From Komagataeibacter diospyri (GTDB lineage: Bacteria > Pseudomonadota > Alphaproteobacteria > Acetobacterales > Acetobacteraceae), in assembly GCF_006538165.1 (NCBI RefSeq), contig NZ_BDLU01000062.1:1-55891 (forward strand): a stretch of DNA of 55,891 nucleotides, given 5' to 3'. Numbering within the stretch: the first letter of the stretch is position 1; every line of letters starts with the position of its first letter. Below, piece after piece: positions 9,054-17,823 of the stretch. A model generated the notes under the pieces. The model saw only the letters and a program-made list of their open reading frames with translations, did no database searches and was not told where the DNA came from. The position numbers were made by a program, and so were the translations under genes.

Positions 9054-10202
9054 TTAAATAAGGGCAATATGTCCATGGAACCACAGTTCAATAACAACGA
9101 TATGCAGGGCAAACAGTAACGTCAAGATTGACCAACGCCTGACCCGGGCCTGCGTCAGGGTCAGGAAGGCCAGAAATTCAATCATCAATGGGTTTGAAAA
9201 GACATAGCGTTCGATTGAATCCAGACCTGTCGATCCCACCATCAATGCAACAAATGACATGATGGAAAAATTCAGGTACCATTTTTTTGCCAGCATTCCA
9301 TAAATGAAATAGCAGGAAGCTATAAAATAGAGGCCCAGCTTTATTTTCTTTGCCTGCAGGAATGAATTAATAAAATTGGTCAGGAAAAAGCTGAAATGCT
9401 TTTCCCACCCTACTTCCACATGAGAAAACGCAAACCCGTCCCCCATGAGATGATAAAGATAGATCACGAAAATCGACAGCCCCGCCCCGGCTGCGGAAAT
9501 CAGCAGAAAACTCTCCTGCACGGGAACAGCCATACGCTCCCAGGTAATGGAACGTGTCCGGAGGGTGATGCCAGTACGTCTGAAAAACCACCAGCCTGCA
9601 ATCATGACCGCAGTGGGAAACCCGGTTGGACGGGAAAAACTAAGCAGGAAACAGGCAAATGCTGCCCCTAATATATGGTTTTTCCGGAGCAGGATTAGCG
9701 TGCCGATCAGGAATACACCATAAATCCCTTCCGAATACTGTGACGTATACCAGATATTGAAGGGATATATGACACAGAAAAGGGTGAAGCCGATCCGGTC
9801 CACATCAACTGCGCGTGCTGCAAGTTCCCTGTAACACAGATAAATCAGCACCGGCCATAGAGCCAGGTTAACCAGCAGTTCGGCCCACAACGTACTGATA
9901 TGCAGGCCCATCTGTGTTGCGTAGGACATCAGGGGGTAAAGTGGAAAAAATGCCCAGTTCGCCTGTGTCAGTCCATCACTACCGTGTAACTGTGGTAATC
10001 TGTCGTACCCATTGCGGACAATACCCGTGTACCATTTACAGTCCCACTGGCATGTCGCGTGTGCGATATCGGCATAATAGGAAAAATGGGCAATCAGGGA
10101 AAGAAAACCAGAATTAAGTCCGCATAGCGCAAAAACGAAAACAAGAAATGCTATGCTACTCCTGTCTATATATTCTTTAAAATCCAGAAAATAGCGCTTC
10201 AT
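9054..10202 (-). CDS. Polytopic membrane glycosyltransferase, GT-C/PIG-V-like mannosyltransferase
   Basis: This 382-residue protein has about eight to ten hydrophobic segments. The first periplasmic loop carries WDCKWYTGIVRNGYD (Trp53, Asp54, Trp57, Tyr58, Gly65-Tyr66), matching the catalytic-loop pattern WD..WY..I...GY of PIG-V-like mannosyltransferases, which use polyprenyl-phosphate-linked sugars on the outer face of the membrane. The start is supported by GGAGAAAAC before the ATG. It lies 56 bp downstream of a GtrB-type GT2, which would supply the lipid-linked sugar donor. Together they likely glycosylate a surface lipid, glycan or protein. The acceptor is unknown. Confidence 0.75.
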   Translation of the reverse strand: MKRYFLDFKEYIDRSSIAFLVFVFALCGLNSGFLSLIAHFSYYADIAHATCQWDCKWYTGIVRNGYDRLPQLHGSDGLTQANWAFFPLYPLMSYATQMGLHISTLWAELLVNLALWPVLIYLCYRELAARAVDVDRIGFTLFCVIYPFNIWYTSQYSEGIYGVFLIGTLILLRKNHILGAAFACFLLSFSRPTGFPTAVMIAGWWFFRRTGITLRTRSITWERMAVPVQESFLLISAAGAGLSIFVIYLYHLMGDGFAFSHVEVGWEKHFSFFLTNFINSFLQAKKIKLGLYFIASCYFIYGMLAKKWYLNFSIMSFVALMVGSTGLDSIERYVFSNPLMIEFLAFLTLTQARVRRWSILTLLFALHIVVIELWFHGHIALI

Positions 10203-10258
10203 GTTTTCTCCGGCTTTTTACGCAATGAAAATATATTATCCCTCCCAAGACATAATAA

Positions 10259-11230
10259 CTATGATTTATTGAAACCCTCTTTTTCTTCAATATGGGACCG
10301 GGGACGCCGCTTGGTTTCCAGATATATCTTGCCCAGATATTCCCCGATAATTCCAAGGCAGAGCATCTGTACCCCTCCCATGAAGAACAGGGCGACAATA
10401 ACCGATGCCCAACCCTGAATGGGATTGCCAATCATCTTGTTGATCAGCACTACCATAATGGCCAGAATGGAGATGAGACTGATGGAAAAGCCAGTCAGCG
10501 TAATGATCCTGAGGGGCATGACGGTCATGGAAGTAATACCTTCCAGTGCCAGTGCCATCATCTTGTGCAGCGGGTATTTGGAAACACCCACCGTACGTTC
10601 CCTGCGATCATAATAGACTTCTGCCGACGGGAAACCGATCAGTGGTACAAGGCCGCGGATATAGATATTACGCTCATGATATTCCAGCAGCGCATCACGC
10701 GCCCGGCTGCTTAAAAGACGGAAATCCGCGTGATTGAAGACCTGCTTGACCCCCATTACGGTCATGAGCCGGTAAAAAACCTCCGCCGTCATGCGCTTGA
10801 AGGCCGTGTCCGTCTGGCGCGAAGCCCGCACCCCATACACGACATCATGTCCGGTGGCATAAGACTTCACCATTTCCCCAATGGCGTTGATGTCATCCTG
10901 CAGATCAGCATCTATACTGATAATGGCATCGGCATCATCGGCATTGGCCAGACCTGTCAGCAATGCGGCCTGATGACCCTTGTTACATGACAGTTTCAGG
11001 CCACGGACGTGGGCATGGTTCCGGGTTGCGACACTGATCTGCTGCCACGTATCATCAAGGCTGCCATCATCCACGAATAATAGATAGCTGTTGGGACTGA
11101 TCATCCCATCACCGATCATCTTACCAAGATAGCCGTCCAGTTCCATCAGGCAATAAGAAAAGACTTCCGATTCATTGTAACAGGGAACAACAATGGCAAG
11201 ACGAGGCAGAGAGGGCGGCTGGGAATTCAT
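10259..11230 (-). CDS. Polyprenyl-phosphate glycosyltransferase, GT2 (GtrB/DPM1-like)
   Basis: This 323-residue protein has an N-terminal GT-A domain with VVPCYNESE, nucleotide-binding DDGSLDD (Asp54-55) and the metal-binding DAD of ISIDADLQDD (Asp107, Asp109). Two C-terminal transmembrane helices occupy residues about 235-300 and end in GEYLGKIYLETKRRP, typical of bactoprenol glucosyl- or mannosyltransferases. It would transfer a sugar from a nucleotide donor to undecaprenyl phosphate at the cytoplasmic face. ATG 11230 is chosen because AGGTCAGG stands just upstream; an in-frame ATG at 11272 has no ribosome site. It is the first gene of the leftward operon with the GT-C gene and the 52-aa protein. 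Confidence 0.9.
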   Translation of the reverse strand: MNSQPPSLPRLAIVVPCYNESEVFSYCLMELDGYLGKMIGDGMISPNSYLLFVDDGSLDDTWQQISVATRNHAHVRGLKLSCNKGHQAALLTGLANADDADAIISIDADLQDDINAIGEMVKSYATGHDVVYGVRASRQTDTAFKRMTAEVFYRLMTVMGVKQVFNHADFRLLSSRARDALLEYHERNIYIRGLVPLIGFPSAEVYYDRRERTVGVSKYPLHKMMALALEGITSMTVMPLRIITLTGFSISLISILAIMVVLINKMIGNPIQGWASVIVALFFMGGVQMLCLGIIGEYLGKIYLETKRRPRSHIEEKEGFNKS

Positions 11231-11890
11231 ATAACCTGACCTGAAACCGGAAGCACAAATGGTTAAAATCATAAACAGATAATGATAGAATTAATTTCCG
11301 GCAGCGTCAAAAAATGGAAACAGGTACGGCAATGCGTCCTGCCCACGCGCGTATATCCTTTCCTGTCTGACACGATCGGGGCGACAATATCTGTCGGTCG
11401 GGCCTGTGTTCTGTCCCCGGCATGTCACGGACAAAACTGCGTCCCGGAAGATCAGGATTTTTCCATAATAATGGAACCGGCTGTAAAAAATCGTTCAGAC
11501 CAAAATAATAATAGATTGTTTGATTGTTCAGTTTATGATGACATCTTGAAATAAGAAAAATTTTTGAGGAAAGTTTTTTTAAAATATTCAGAAAATATCA
11601 TATTTAAAAAATAATACCTAAAAACTTTCGCACGCAGTTCAACGGACAGGCATCATGCACACGCTGTTATTCTGCCCATTCCATCCGGAATGGCCCAACG
11701 TGCCCGGACAGGACGTCGGGACCATTTTCTCCACAGGTCTGATGCCCTTTTCTGTTCTGTAAGCCTTTGATTGCATTATCACGGGTGCCTCCTTATCGCG
11801 CATTACTGGGTATTGGTGTCATGTCCGCGGGTATGATAGGCGTGCAGAGGGAGACAATTTCATAACCAGACTGATTGCAGGATACGTTTT
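11231..11890. other. Intergenic region between divergent glycosyltransferase and LuxR genes
   Basis: About 660 bp without a convincing gene. It must contain promoters for both flanking genes. The central part (about 11500-11630) is AT-rich. A perfect hairpin CCATTCC-ATCC-GGAATGG lies at 11676-11693. A 34-codon ATG frame starts at 11655 and has GC-rich codons, but it resembles nothing I know and may be a leader or a gene remnant. Confidence 0.4.
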
Positions 11891-12610
11891 TTGAATCGCG
11901 ACCTTTTTAACAGCCAGGCCATGGATACGCTGGACGCGATGCTGAACACGCGCACCGTGGATGAACTGGCAGCCCAGTTCCACAAGGCCGTCAGCCAGAT
12001 CGGGGATTTCTACTGCGTTGCGGGTATCATAAAGAAATTCCGGCCCGGCGGCCTGCGTCCCACCACATCCAGCTATCCCACCCACTGGACCAGTCATTAT
12101 ATGGGTAGCAATTACGGACGGGTGGATCCGGTGATACGCCGCGCCATGACCAGCCATACAGGGTTCGGGTGGCATGCATGCGATCCGGTGAGGAAGCAGG
12201 AAAAGGCACTGGTCGCCGACATGCATGACCTGGGCATGCAGGACGGGTTTGTCATGCCAATCCATGGGCCGGATTCTTCGGTTTTTCTGGTCAATTTCGG
12301 ACAACTGGCACGCAAGATGGTGTCGCGGCGTGTGCAGGCGGCCCTTTCAATGCTGACCATGCAGTATTACCAGCATTATCATTATCTGACGGCGTCACCG
12401 GAACCGGAAGCCCCGCCGCTGACACAACGTGAATGCGAATGTCTGTCATGGGTGGCGAATGGCAAGACTACAGTGGATATCGCGGATATCCTGACGCTAA
12501 ATGAAAATACCGTAAAATTTCATCTCAAGAACGCACAGCGCAAGCTGGAATGCACCAACCGCGTCACGACCGTGCTCAAGGCCATCTCGCTTGGTCTGAT
12601 TGTCATCTAG
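11891..12610 (+). CDS. LuxR-family regulator with autoinducer-binding domain (solo)
   Basis: This 239-residue protein has an autoinducer-binding domain at about residues 20-160 and a LuxR helix-turn-helix at about 172-232 (LTQRECECLSWVANGKTT...LNENTVKFHLKNAQRKL). Trp66, Tyr70, Asp79, Pro80 and Trp94 fall at the spacings of the acyl-homoserine-lactone-contacting residues Trp57, Tyr61, Asp70, Pro71 and Trp85 of TraR, so AHL binding looks intact. No luxI synthase lies next to it, so it is a solo or works with a distant synthase such as the GinI/GinR system known in acetic acid bacteria. The start is TTG 11891 with CAGGA 8 nt upstream. It sits before an exopolysaccharide-type glycosyltransferase cluster that it might control. 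Confidence 0.88.
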   Translation: MNRDLFNSQAMDTLDAMLNTRTVDELAAQFHKAVSQIGDFYCVAGIIKKFRPGGLRPTTSSYPTHWTSHYMGSNYGRVDPVIRRAMTSHTGFGWHACDPVRKQEKALVADMHDLGMQDGFVMPIHGPDSSVFLVNFGQLARKMVSRRVQAALSMLTMQYYQHYHYLTASPEPEAPPLTQRECECLSWVANGKTTVDIADILTLNENTVKFHLKNAQRKLECTNRVTTVLKAISLGLIVI

Positions 12611-12891
12611 CATTCCCTGACCGGGCATTGTCCATGCTACCTGTCAGCCCTCCCCTTATGGGGTGGCAGGCTGAAGGATATGCCCGGCGCACCTGCATTC
12701 CGACAGTGTGATTTATGTAATGCCGGTACAGGATACGCCCTGTAACCCACGCTTCACCTGTGATCCGGGTAAAAAATAAGCGGGCCGGATAATCAATTAT
12801 TAATTGATCTGCCCTAGCAGAATGACTGTGCGCGCCCGACTGGCGGTGTTGCCGCCCGTTATTCCATCCCGTCCCAGCCAAGGTAAAGACA

Positions 12892-14460
12892 TTGTCCGCG
12901 GAGCCGCTCCTGACATTGACCCCGACCGAGCAACAGGATCTTGAAACCATAGAGAAATCAGGTCTGTTTGATGCTGATTTCTATCTTTCGGTGCATCAGG
13001 ATGTTGCCGGGTCGAACATCGATCCCCTGCTCCATTACGTCAGATACGGCTTCCGGGAAGGACGCCAGCCCAACCGCAATTTTCGTCCCGCATCATACCT
13101 GCGTCAGTATCCCGATGCAGGCACAAAAAACCGCAACCCCTTCATCCATTTCCTGAAAACACATGGTGGTTGCCATATCGCCCATCATGGGCTGTTGCCC
13201 CGCTTCCATCTGGAAGACCTGAGTGTTGGTGCAAGAACGCTGGAACAGTTGCCGTTCTTCGCCCCTGATCTCTATCACGACATCAATCGCGACATTGAAC
13301 GTACGACCACGGATATGGCCGAACATGCCCTGTTGTATGGCGTGCCGGAAGGGCGGCGTATTTTCGGTGCCCTGCATGTCTCACGCACACTGGGCGCGCT
13401 GTGCGCGGCCAAGGGGCTGGATGATGCAGATTACATGGCCCCCGATGGGCCGGTGCCCGACAGTATCGGGGTCTTTTACAATTCCCACGGGAATGTATTC
13501 ATTCATGAAATCGCATCCGATCTTTGCACAACTTTGCGCGAAAGCGGCCTGAACTGTGTCCTGCTGGATGAAACCGGCAATCCCGATGACCGGCCCGAAC
13601 TATGCATTTTCGTGGCCCCGCATGAATTCTTCCATCTGGGACAGGGCCAGGGCTGGGCCACGGGCGCCATTATCCGTGACGCCATCATGTTCAATACCGA
13701 ACAGCCACAGACCCTGTGGTTTGAACGCGGCATCCCCTTCCTGCTGATGGCGGCAGGCGTGATCGACATCTGTCACCAGATGGCGGAAGGCTTCCGGCAG
13801 GCCGGGTTGCCCGCCATCCATTTCACCCCCAATATCGGCACGGAACGGGATTACCTGCAAAAAGGTGACATGCAGCATGCCATGGTGCGCATCCTGCCGC
13901 CTGCGTGTCGCAGGCGTCCCGACCGGTATACGCCCTTTGCCGACCGGCAACTGGATGTCAGTTTCTTTGGCGGCGTATCGGAACACCGGGAGAAATTCTT
14001 TTCCCGTAATGCCGGGTTCTTTGCACAATTCTGCAATTACTTCTATTATCGTAAATTCACCACACCGATCGACAGCAGTCCACGGGATAATCCCCTCTCA
14101 CGCCTTGCGTCGCATGTTGCGGGGCATTCCCGTATCGCGCTGAACATTCACCGTGATGATTACGGATTTTTCGAATGGCACCGCATTGTCAAGGGTGCGA
14201 TGGCCAATGGCAGTGTGGTGGTATCCGAGCCCTGCCTGCCGCACCCGGTCTTTCGCCCCAATGTGCATTTTCTTGAAGAAAGCGGTCGCCACATTCCCAA
14301 CCTGATCGAATGGCTGCTGAACACGCCCGATGGTCAGGCAAAGGCGGAAGAAGTGCGCCTTGCCGCCATGCAGGCAATCGAGACCCCTGCCCTTAACCGT
14401 GCGCGCTGCACACGGATACGCGGGTTCATTTCGCATGTATGGAGCACGCCGGAGGCATGA
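12892..14460 (+). CDS. Large glycosyltransferase-like protein with DPLxHY repeats
   Basis: This 522-residue soluble protein has N-terminal repeats in the style seen in cell-surface polysaccharide glycosyltransferases: FYLSVHQDV...DPLLHYVRYGFREGR, then SYLRQYPD...NPFIHFLKTHG. The C-terminal half resembles a GT4/GT1-like fold, with HSRIALNIHRDDYGFFEWHR and GSVVVSEPCLPHPVF near residues 410-460, a place where nucleotide-sugar-binding residues occur in such enzymes. TTG 12892 is used as start, with AAGG about 8 nt upstream. Its stop overlaps the start of the next glycosyltransferase (ATGA), so they form one unit. The sugar and acceptor cannot be read from sequence. Confidence 0.7.
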   Translation: MSAEPLLTLTPTEQQDLETIEKSGLFDADFYLSVHQDVAGSNIDPLLHYVRYGFREGRQPNRNFRPASYLRQYPDAGTKNRNPFIHFLKTHGGCHIAHHGLLPRFHLEDLSVGARTLEQLPFFAPDLYHDINRDIERTTTDMAEHALLYGVPEGRRIFGALHVSRTLGALCAAKGLDDADYMAPDGPVPDSIGVFYNSHGNVFIHEIASDLCTTLRESGLNCVLLDETGNPDDRPELCIFVAPHEFFHLGQGQGWATGAIIRDAIMFNTEQPQTLWFERGIPFLLMAAGVIDICHQMAEGFRQAGLPAIHFTPNIGTERDYLQKGDMQHAMVRILPPACRRRPDRYTPFADRQLDVSFFGGVSEHREKFFSRNAGFFAQFCNYFYYRKFTTPIDSSPRDNPLSRLASHVAGHSRIALNIHRDDYGFFEWHRIVKGAMANGSVVVSEPCLPHPVFRPNVHFLEESGRHIPNLIEWLLNTPDGQAKAEEVRLAAMQAIETPALNRARCTRIRGFISHVWSTPEA

Positions 14461-15257
14461 GCATCACCGCCCCATGGATGGCCACGGGCCAGACAGCGTT
14501 TACATTCCGCAGCCGCCGCAAGAAACCGGCTGACCTTGTCAGCATATGCATCACCAATTTCAATTATGGCCGGTATGTTCTCGAGGCCCTTGATTCAGTC
14601 ATGGCCCAGACGCATGCGGCCCTTGATCTGATCGTGGTGGATGACCATTCGGACAGGGATGAATCCGCAGCCCTGATTACCGCATGGATGGAAGAAAACC
14701 GTGAGCGTTTCTGGCGTTGCACCCTGATCGTGCATTCCCGTAATCAGGGACCATCCGAAGCCCGCAATACCGCCTTCAAACATGCCGTCGGCGCGTTTGT
14801 GTTCGTGATGGACGCGGATAATACCATCTATCCCCGCGCCATAGCCCGGCTGCATGATGCCGCGCGCGATGGCGGGTTCGACGCCACCTACAGCCAGCTT
14901 GAATATTTCGGCAAGGAACAGCGCATCGGATCGGCCGACATATGGGACCCCGCCCAGATGGCGCGCGAGAATTATGTTGATGTGATGGCCCTGATCCGCC
15001 GACAGGCATGGGTGGATGTGGATGGCTACAGCCATATTGACCAGGGCTGGGAAGATTATGATTTCTGGCTGAAATTCATCGACCATGGTTTCGAGGCCGC
15101 TTATGTGCCCGAAATCCTGTGCCGCTACCGCATGCATGGCAATTCGCGTACCACGAACGATGCATGGGCCGCCCATGAAAGCCTGCGTGCCATCATGGCC
15201 TTCCGTCACCCTGAACTCAGCGCACGCTATCATCTGCTTCCTGCCGCGAAGCCATGA
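14457..15257 (+). CDS. Family 2 glycosyltransferase
   Basis: This 266-residue GT-A enzyme shows VSICITNFNYGRYVLEALDS, VVDDHSDRDES, the metal-binding region VMDADNTIYPRAI and the catalytic-loop pattern GWEDYDFWLKF near residue 195. No membrane segment is visible, so it acts in the cytoplasm, presumably on a lipid-linked or nascent glycan. The start is uncertain: ATG 14457 overlaps the upstream stop (ATGA) but GGAGG is only 1 nt away; ATG 14439 or 14478 are alternatives. Coupling with the upstream 522-residue protein suggests joint action in building one surface polysaccharide. A dispersed repeat follows the stop codon. Confidence 0.88.
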   Translation: MSITAPWMATGQTAFTFRSRRKKPADLVSICITNFNYGRYVLEALDSVMAQTHAALDLIVVDDHSDRDESAALITAWMEENRERFWRCTLIVHSRNQGPSEARNTAFKHAVGAFVFVMDADNTIYPRAIARLHDAARDGGFDATYSQLEYFGKEQRIGSADIWDPAQMARENYVDVMALIRRQAWVDVDGYSHIDQGWEDYDFWLKFIDHGFEAAYVPEILCRYRMHGNSRTTNDAWAAHESLRAIMAFRHPELSARYHLLPAAKP

Positions 15258-15273
15258 AGGATAAAAAAGCAAT

Positions 15274-15353
15274 AAAAGTTTCTGCTGATGCTTTTTTCAA
15301 AAAGCTTCGAAGCATGCCGTATTTTTGGAAAAAGGCAGCACGCAAAAACCTTC
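15274..15353 (+). repeat. Dispersed three-way-junction repeat, copy 2
   Basis: Outer arm AAAAGTTTCTG, first hairpin GATGC/GCATGC-type with inner AGCTTTTTT...AAGCTT symmetry, second hairpin GCCGT...GGCAGC, then right arm GCAAAAACC. It begins 16 nt after the stop of the GT2 gene and continues into a possible but rejected upstream extension of the next gene. Confidence 0.7.
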
Positions 15354-15434
15354 TGTAATTTGCCTGATATCTCAAGGCGGGTGCTGAAAACAGCTTTTGA
15401 CAAAGGGATATTTCCGCCGTCCCGGCTTATCCCT

Positions 15435-16400
15435 ATGATGCCGGGCATGACGCTGCATGCCCCCTGTGCCACACCTCCCGCCATCGGTCGCCGGATTATC
15501 GTCACCGGATGCGACCACACCTATTTCCATCTGGTGGACGAACTGGTCGCTTCCATACGCGATCATGCCGATACCCCCATTGGGGTAATCGATTGCGGGA
15601 TGACAGCGGAACAGGTAGCCCGGTTACAGGGACAGGGCATACAGATCATCGCGCCCCATATCCCTGATTATGCCCCAGAACGCGCCATCCGGAATCGGCC
15701 CAGCCTTGCCATTAACATAAGCAAGCTGTGGCTGGACCAGATGCTGCCGGAATTCGACCTGATCGCGTGGCTGGATGCCGATACATGGGTGCAGGATGGA
15801 CGTGCGCTGGAACAGGTGTTTGCTGCGGGTGAGGGGAGAGCACTGGCCATCGTACCGGAAATCGGCGCCAAGATCGCCAACCTGCTGGGGGTGCGCTGGA
15901 TCTGTCCGGGGTGGATGCAGATCCGTTCTTTCCTTTACAAGAACGCCAGTCGCGCCCGGCTGCCGTTTCATATCCGCAAGCGCATCGGCGCAAAGCCCCT
16001 GCTGAATGCAGGCGTATTCTGCCTGCATCGCAATGCCACGATCTGGCCCGTGCTGCGACGGTGGCAGGCGCTGATCCTGCCACGGCGCGGCATGGCCTTT
16101 ACACAGGACCAGCTATGCATGGCGCTGGCGGTCTATATCGATGGCCAGCCCGTCACCTTCCTTGATAACAGCCACAACTACCTTGGTCCCTGGCTGCTGG
16201 ACGAAACCACCGGGCAACTTGCCAACCTGTTTTTTCCCCATCCGCCCGTGGGCATCGTGCACATGGCGTCCCAGAAGGCCATGCGCAGCGCGCTGGAAAA
16301 TACCATGACCATTCCCACCGTTCAGGGTGGGCAGGTGGCGGTCAACCTGCGTTATGCTGGCATGCGTCAGTTCTGGCGGAACAGGTCAGAGACTGTTTAA
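15435..16400 (+). CDS. Putative nucleotide-diphospho-sugar glycosyltransferase
   Basis: This soluble protein of about 321 residues has the GT-A-like signature FDLIAWLDADTWVQDG, where the DAD pair should bind the metal-sugar-nucleotide complex, and a C-terminal FTQDQLCMALA resembling acceptor-side motifs of GT8-like enzymes. Its precise family is not certain. ATG 15435 (or 15438, 15447) is used; the frame is open back to 15288, but that extension reads through the dispersed repeat and has no ribosome site. It follows two glycosyltransferase genes on the same strand, consistent with a surface-polysaccharide cluster, although the repeat between them may separate the transcripts. Confidence 0.7.
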   Translation: MMPGMTLHAPCATPPAIGRRIIVTGCDHTYFHLVDELVASIRDHADTPIGVIDCGMTAEQVARLQGQGIQIIAPHIPDYAPERAIRNRPSLAINISKLWLDQMLPEFDLIAWLDADTWVQDGRALEQVFAAGEGRALAIVPEIGAKIANLLGVRWICPGWMQIRSFLYKNASRARLPFHIRKRIGAKPLLNAGVFCLHRNATIWPVLRRWQALILPRRGMAFTQDQLCMALAVYIDGQPVTFLDNSHNYLGPWLLDETTGQLANLFFPHPPVGIVHMASQKAMRSALENTMTIPTVQGGQVAVNLRYAGMRQFWRNRSETV

Positions 16401-16434
16401 AAAAGCCCGCTCAGGAAACATCCCGTTATCATTG

Positions 16435-16512
16435 GAAAGTTTTTGGTGAAGCTTTTTTCAAAAAGCTTCGAAGAACGCTGCTTTAAAAAAAAGCAGCACT
16501 CAAAAACTTTTA
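16435..16512 (+). repeat. Dispersed three-way-junction repeat, copy 3 (complete)
   Basis: Outer stem AAAGTTTTTGGTG pairs with CACTCAAAAACTTT. Inside are hairpin 1 (AAGCTTTTTTCAAAAAGCTT) and hairpin 2 (CTGCTTTAAAAAAAAGCAG). It lies between the convergent glycosyltransferase gene and small-protein gene. Confidence 0.8.
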
Positions 16513-16523
16513 TTGTTTTTTAA

Positions 16524-16552
16524 CAGCCTCTCAGCCTCTCAGCCTCTCAGCC
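16524..16552. repeat. Short tandem repeat, 8-bp unit CAGCCTCT, about 3.6 copies
   Basis: Units start at 16524, 16532, 16540 and 16548 (partial). The array runs into the stop codon of the minus-strand gene at 16547, so copy-number change would alter the end of that protein. Confidence 0.8.
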
Positions 16553-16792
16553 TTTTTTGTCTGTACGTGCCGCCTGCACGCGTTCCGCGGCATTGCGCAA
16601 CTGTTCGGCAAGGTTAAGGGCCAGTTCCGGCGGCAGTACGGTCACAACACGTCTGTTACCCTTGGGCATGTGTTCGGGCGACGTTGCCATGAACAGATCC
16701 ATGACCACGATGGAATCCTGCACCGCTTCGGCACCGCAACTGACGGTGGGATAGACCACAGCCCGACCGGCTGCATCGCGTTCTTCATTCAT
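16547..16792 (-). CDS. Small conserved-looking protein (81 aa), unknown
   Basis: This is an 81-residue protein with a compact central part (VYPTVSCGAEAVQDSIVVMDLFMA) and a C-terminal amphipathic helix (LALNLAEQLRNAAERVQAA). There is no signal peptide, membrane segment or motif I can assign. It is the third of three consecutive leftward small genes (94, 51 and 81 residues). The coding style is GC-rich like its neighbours, which supports a real gene. The tail of the frame is formed by the 8-bp tandem repeat. Confidence 0.6.
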   Translation of the reverse strand: MNEERDAAGRAVVYPTVSCGAEAVQDSIVVMDLFMATSPEHMPKGNRRVVTVLPPELALNLAEQLRNAAERVQAARTDKKG

Positions 16793-16821
16793 GATGGGAA
16801 ATACCTTGTCATGCCACCGTG

Positions 16822-16977
16822 TCAGCGCGCGGTGGGGGGACGTGTCTGCTCACGCCGCAGTTTCAGGTTAAGGTCCTGTATCGTCTTGCGCGCCACGGCC
16901 AGTTCGTCACGTACACGCGCCAGTTCCGTCTTCAGCGCCGCGATTTCGGCCCGCAGGGCGGGGGGATGATCAGCCAT
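16822..16977 (-). CDS. Small coiled-coil protein (51 aa)
   Basis: This is a 51-residue frame from ATG 16977. Residues about 7-43 form one long heptad-patterned helix (LRAEIAALKTELARVRDELA and onward), so a short coiled coil is likely. AAGGAAG lies about 7 nt upstream of the ATG. It is 20 bp downstream of the 94-residue gene and 29 bp upstream of the 81-residue gene, forming a compact operon of tiny proteins. No family is recognised; it may be an oligomeric adaptor, but that is a guess. Confidence 0.6.
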   Translation of the reverse strand: MADHPPALRAEIAALKTELARVRDELAVARKTIQDLNLKLRREQTRPPTAR

Positions 16978-16997
16978 CTGCACACTTCCTTATGATA

Positions 16998-17282
16998 TCA
17001 GGAGGGTTTGACACCGGATGCAAACCGGGCGCGCACCTGTTCAAACAGGGTCCGCGCCGCCATGTCCTTTGCATCGGTATGGTCGATATGATGACGCATG
17101 CGTGCGGCGATTTCATCCGCATGCAGTACCTTGGCATCCACCAGCATCTGCATAAGGTCCATGACCACAAGCTGCTGGGCCGCAATCATCTTGACCACGG
17201 GCATCACCTTGGCCTGTGCCGCATCGCCCGCTGCCTGCGCAAGGGCCTTGCGCAACTGGTCCGTGACAGCCTCATCGTTCAT
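16998..17282 (-). CDS. Small helical protein (94 aa), unknown
   Basis: This 94-residue, Ala-rich, wholly helical-looking protein (LRKALAQAAGDAAQAKVMPV, then AAQQLVVMDLMQMLVDAKVL, then EIAARMRHHIDH) has no signal peptide. I do not recognise it. It is the promoter-proximal member of a three-gene leftward operon of small proteins and is divergent from arfB, with 133 bp between them. Codon use matches the surrounding chromosome, which makes it more likely real than its size alone suggests. Confidence 0.65.
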   Translation of the reverse strand: MNDEAVTDQLRKALAQAAGDAAQAKVMPVVKMIAAQQLVVMDLMQMLVDAKVLHADEIAARMRHHIDHTDAKDMAARTLFEQVRARFASGVKPS

Positions 17283-17415
17283 GATTGTGCTACTCCGCTC
17301 TTGTCATCGTGCGGCAGGCATGGTGATAGCAAACGGCCGGCACAGCAATGCTGCCCATGCAGGGCCGCCCATAAGCTTACGATATACCTTCCGCCCGACA
17401 GGACCGTAAACCGCC

Positions 17416-17823
17416 ATGTCATCCCCCATCATACCCGATGATGAATTACATGTGACCTACATACTGGCATCCGGCCCCGGCGGGCAGAATGTCAACAAGG
17501 TTGCAACAGCGGCCCAGCTTCGTTTTGATGCCCGCAATTCTCCCACCCTGTCTGGCCGGGTCAAGCACAGGTTGATCGAGGTGGCGGGCAGCCGGATGAC
17601 AGCCGACGGCGTGATCGTGCTGACGGCCCGGCGTTTCCGCAGCCAGATCCGCAACCGCGAGGACGCGGTCGCCCGCCTGCAGGACATGATTGCACAGGCC
17701 AGCACGGTGCAGGCTTACCGCGTGCCCACCCGTCCTTCACGCACGCAGCGTAAAAAACGGATGGACAACAAACAGCATCGCAGCCGCATCAAGCAGGGTC
17801 GTAGCGGCCGTTATCCAGAATGA
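17416..17823 (+). CDS. arfB: Peptidyl-tRNA hydrolase ArfB (YaeJ), ribosome rescue
   Basis: This 135-residue release-factor-like protein rescues ribosomes stalled on mRNAs without a stop codon by hydrolysing peptidyl-tRNA. The catalytic GGQ is at residues 22-24 within ASGPGGQNVNKVATA. The protein has the single catalytic domain, lacks the codon-recognition domain of RF1/RF2, and ends in a strongly basic tail (PSRTQRKKRMDNKQHRSRIK), which in this family enters the empty mRNA channel. Its length is normal. It is monocistronic, with a diverged dispersed repeat after its stop. Confidence 0.96.
   Translation: MSSPIIPDDELHVTYILASGPGGQNVNKVATAAQLRFDARNSPTLSGRVKHRLIEVAGSRMTADGVIVLTARRFRSQIRNREDAVARLQDMIAQASTVQAYRVPTRPSRTQRKKRMDNKQHRSRIKQGRSGRYPE

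Noticed and set aside
11282..11554. 90-aa plus-strand frame
   Set aside because: No ribosome site, no motif, and AT-rich end; it lies in the divergent promoter region.
15288..15434. Upstream extension of the GT8-like gene
   Set aside because: The extra residues are translated from the dispersed repeat and a neighbouring stretch without a ribosome site.
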